Positions 40,646 to 41,867 of a stretch of DNA of 41,867 bases are shown here, piece by piece. The DNA is taken from NCBI GenBank assembly GCA_003553625.1, contig PWEV01000187.1, positions 1-41,867 of the forward strand. The letters run 5' to 3'. Positions within the stretch are counted from its first letter, which is position 1; each line of letters begins with the position of its first letter. The position numbers and the translations under genes were made by a program. The notes under the pieces are model-generated. The model was given only the letters and a program-made list of their open reading frames with translations. It had not been told where the DNA came from and did not search any database. This stretch comes from Halomonas sp. GTDB taxonomy: Bacteria > Pseudomonadota > Gammaproteobacteria > Pseudomonadales > Halomonadaceae.

Positions 40646-41631
40646 TGGTCACCGACTGGCGACCCACGGCAACGCTTGAGATCTTGCGCGAGCGGGCGCG
40701 CCTGCTCGCCGAGGTGCGGGCCTTCTTCGCCGCGCGCGGCATGCTGGAGGTGGAGACCCCGGTGCTGGGCCATGGGGGCAGCACCGACCGGCACCTGGCC
40801 TCCCTGAACGCCGAGGCCACCACCCCGGCCGGCCGCGAGCGGCTGTGGCTGCAGACCTCGCCGGAATTCGCCATGAAGCGTCTGCTGGCGGCCGGTTCGG
40901 GGCCGATCTACCAGCTGGCCCGCTGTTTCCGCGATGGTGAGGTAGGGCGACGCCACAACCTCGAGTTCACCATGCTGGAGTGGTATCGCCCCGGGTTTTC
41001 CCTCGACGAGCTGATCGAGGAGACGGTCGCCCTGGTGCGCCGGGTGCTGGGTCGAGAACTGGGGGATGAGGCCGGGCCGTTGCGCCGCCGCCGCTACCGC
41101 GAGCTGTTCCGCGAGCACCTGGCCATCGACCCCTTCAGCATCGAGCTCGCCGAATGTCGGCGGCTGGCTGCGGAGCGGGGTGGGCTTTCGATGTCCGGCG
41201 CCTCCCGCGACGACTGCCTCGACCTGCTGTTGAGCCTTGCGATCGAGCCTCATCTCGGTCGAGGGGGCATCGACGTGGTGGTTGACTACCCGGCCAGCCA
41301 GGCGGCCCTGGCGCGGCGCCACCGCGACCCGGAGGACGGTGAGTGGGTGGCCTCGCGCTTCGAGCTCTATCTGGACGGGCTGGAGCTGGCCAACGGCTAT
41401 GATGAGCTGACCGATGCCGAGGAGCAGGCGACGCGATTCGACGAGGACAACATTGCCCGCCGGGCGGCAGGGCTGCCCGAGGTGGATGTCGATGTCCGCC
41501 TGCTGGCGGCTCTGGCGCATGGCATGCCCGAGGGCAGCGGAGTGGCGCTGGGCATCGACCGGCTGATCCAGCTGGCGCTGGGCAAGTCGAGCGTGGCGGA
41601 GGTGATGGCCTTCGCCACGCCGCGCTGCTAG
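40645..41631 (+). CDS. epmA: EF-P--(R)-beta-lysine ligase EpmA (GenX/PoxA)
   Basis: EpmA is a truncated lysyl-tRNA synthetase paralogue that links (R)-beta-lysine to Lys34 of EF-P. The 328-residue protein has the class II aminoacyl-tRNA synthetase core without the N-terminal anticodon-binding domain: [28 protein letters not shown] (motif 1), [49 protein letters not shown] (motif 2 region), and [15 protein letters not shown] (motif 3). The ATG at 40645 shares one base with the efp stop and fits the family; the frame extends upstream only through efp. Its stop overlaps the psd stop on the other strand. Confidence 0.96.
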   Translation: MVTDWRPTATLEILRERARLLAEVRAFFAARGMLEVETPVLGHGGSTDRHLASLNAEATTPAGRERLWLQTSPEFAMKRLLAAGSGPIYQLARCFRDGEVGRRHNLEFTMLEWYRPGFSLDELIEETVALVRRVLGRELGDEAGPLRRRRYRELFREHLAIDPFSIELAECRRLAAERGGLSMSGASRDDCLDLLLSLAIEPHLGRGGIDVVVDYPASQAALARRHRDPEDGEWVASRFELYLDGLELANGYDELTDAEEQATRFDEDNIARRAAGLPEVDVDVRLLAALAHGMPEGSGVALGIDRLIQLALGKSSVAEVMAFATPRC

Positions 41632-41867
41632 ACGCTGCCGAGCGTCTGCCCCATCTGCACCTTGGCGCCGGGCTCGATGGCGTCGGCGAAACTGACCGGC
41701 TCACCGAACGCCATCACCACCGTGGAGCCAAGCTTGAAACGGCCCATCTCCTCACCCTTCTCTAGCCGCACCGGCGTGTCGAAGCGGATGCGTTGCACGC
41801 CGCCTCTGGGCAGCGGGGTGATCTGCCCGGCCCATACCGTCTCGATGGCGGCGACGATCATCGCCCC
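41628..41867 (-). CDS. psd: Phosphatidylserine decarboxylase proenzyme, C-terminal part (gene continues past the window)
   Basis: The last 79 codons are present. They include [14 protein letters not shown], typical of Psd, and the autocleavage site [11 protein letters not shown], where the proenzyme splits at the LGST motif between Gly and Ser and the Ser becomes the pyruvoyl group. The small alpha chain therefore begins in this fragment at that Ser. The enzyme decarboxylates phosphatidylserine to phosphatidylethanolamine at the inner membrane. The stop lies in the same CTAG as the epmA stop. In Escherichia coli psd also lies near epmA. Confidence 0.93.
   Translation of the reverse strand, partial: GAMIVAAIETVWAGQITPLPRGGVQRIRFDTPVRLEKGEEMGRFKLGSTVVMAFGEPVSFADAIEPGAKVQMGQTLGSV

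Overview
The window is GC-rich chromosomal DNA of a gammaproteobacterium. The gene set, the order yqiA-parE-parC-serB-sodium channel, and the nudF-yqiB-cpdA block point to Halomonadaceae (Halomonas-like); this is inference from gene content, not a database match. Genes are tightly packed. Neighbours repeatedly share ATGA, GTGA or TGATG junctions, and convergent genes often end on the same bases.

Layout, left to right. (1) 1-260: the last codons of a tyrosine recombinase run up to the 3' end of a tRNA-Arg(CCT) gene with its own promoter, so the window probably starts at the edge of an integrated element. (2) 389-6461: an RND efflux pair (adaptor plus inner-membrane pump), then an amidase-signature enzyme. 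(3) 6473-9437: cmoM and rsmC facing greB, a DUF4160 gene broken by one stop codon, and DUF2442. (4) 9515-11511: nudF-yqiB-cpdA, with short tandem repeats on both sides of yqiB. (5) 11636-16282: cysDN (sulfate activation) with a strong terminator, an App1-type phosphatase, an 81-bp direct repeat pair, and a membrane zinc peptidase. (6) 16279-19810: cmoBA opposite pgi. (7) 19839-26679: yqiA-parE-parC-serB and a voltage-gated sodium channel, all overlapping. (8) 26700-28747: a leucine attenuator leader and leuA. (9) 28751-38894, minus strand: a complete guanidine-degradation operon. (10) 38929-41867: the EF-P module epmB / efp-epmA, then the end of psd.

The most interesting region is the guanidine operon. 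Genes of this kind are commonly annotated as urea carboxylase, urea carboxylase-associated proteins and a urea ABC transporter. The leader, however, carries a clear guanidine-I (ykkC) riboswitch, so the pathway is better read as: import, ATP- and biotin-dependent guanidine carboxylation, carboxyguanidine deimination by the two DUF1989 proteins, and allophanate hydrolysis to ammonia and CO2. Upstream of the riboswitch lie a correctly spaced sigma-54 -24/-12 element and, about 112 bp before the predicted start, an NtrC-type palindrome. This predicts an AND-type control: nitrogen limitation to start transcription, and guanidine to let it proceed. A 22-codon mini-ORF bridges the carboxylase and allophanate hydrolase genes by ATGA overlaps at both ends.

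Other points worth a look: a leader peptide with rare CTA Leu codons before leuA, a single nonsense codon in the DUF4160 gene, a NaChBac-like channel co-transcribed with topoisomerase IV genes, and hairpins in the efp leader and after the binding-protein gene.
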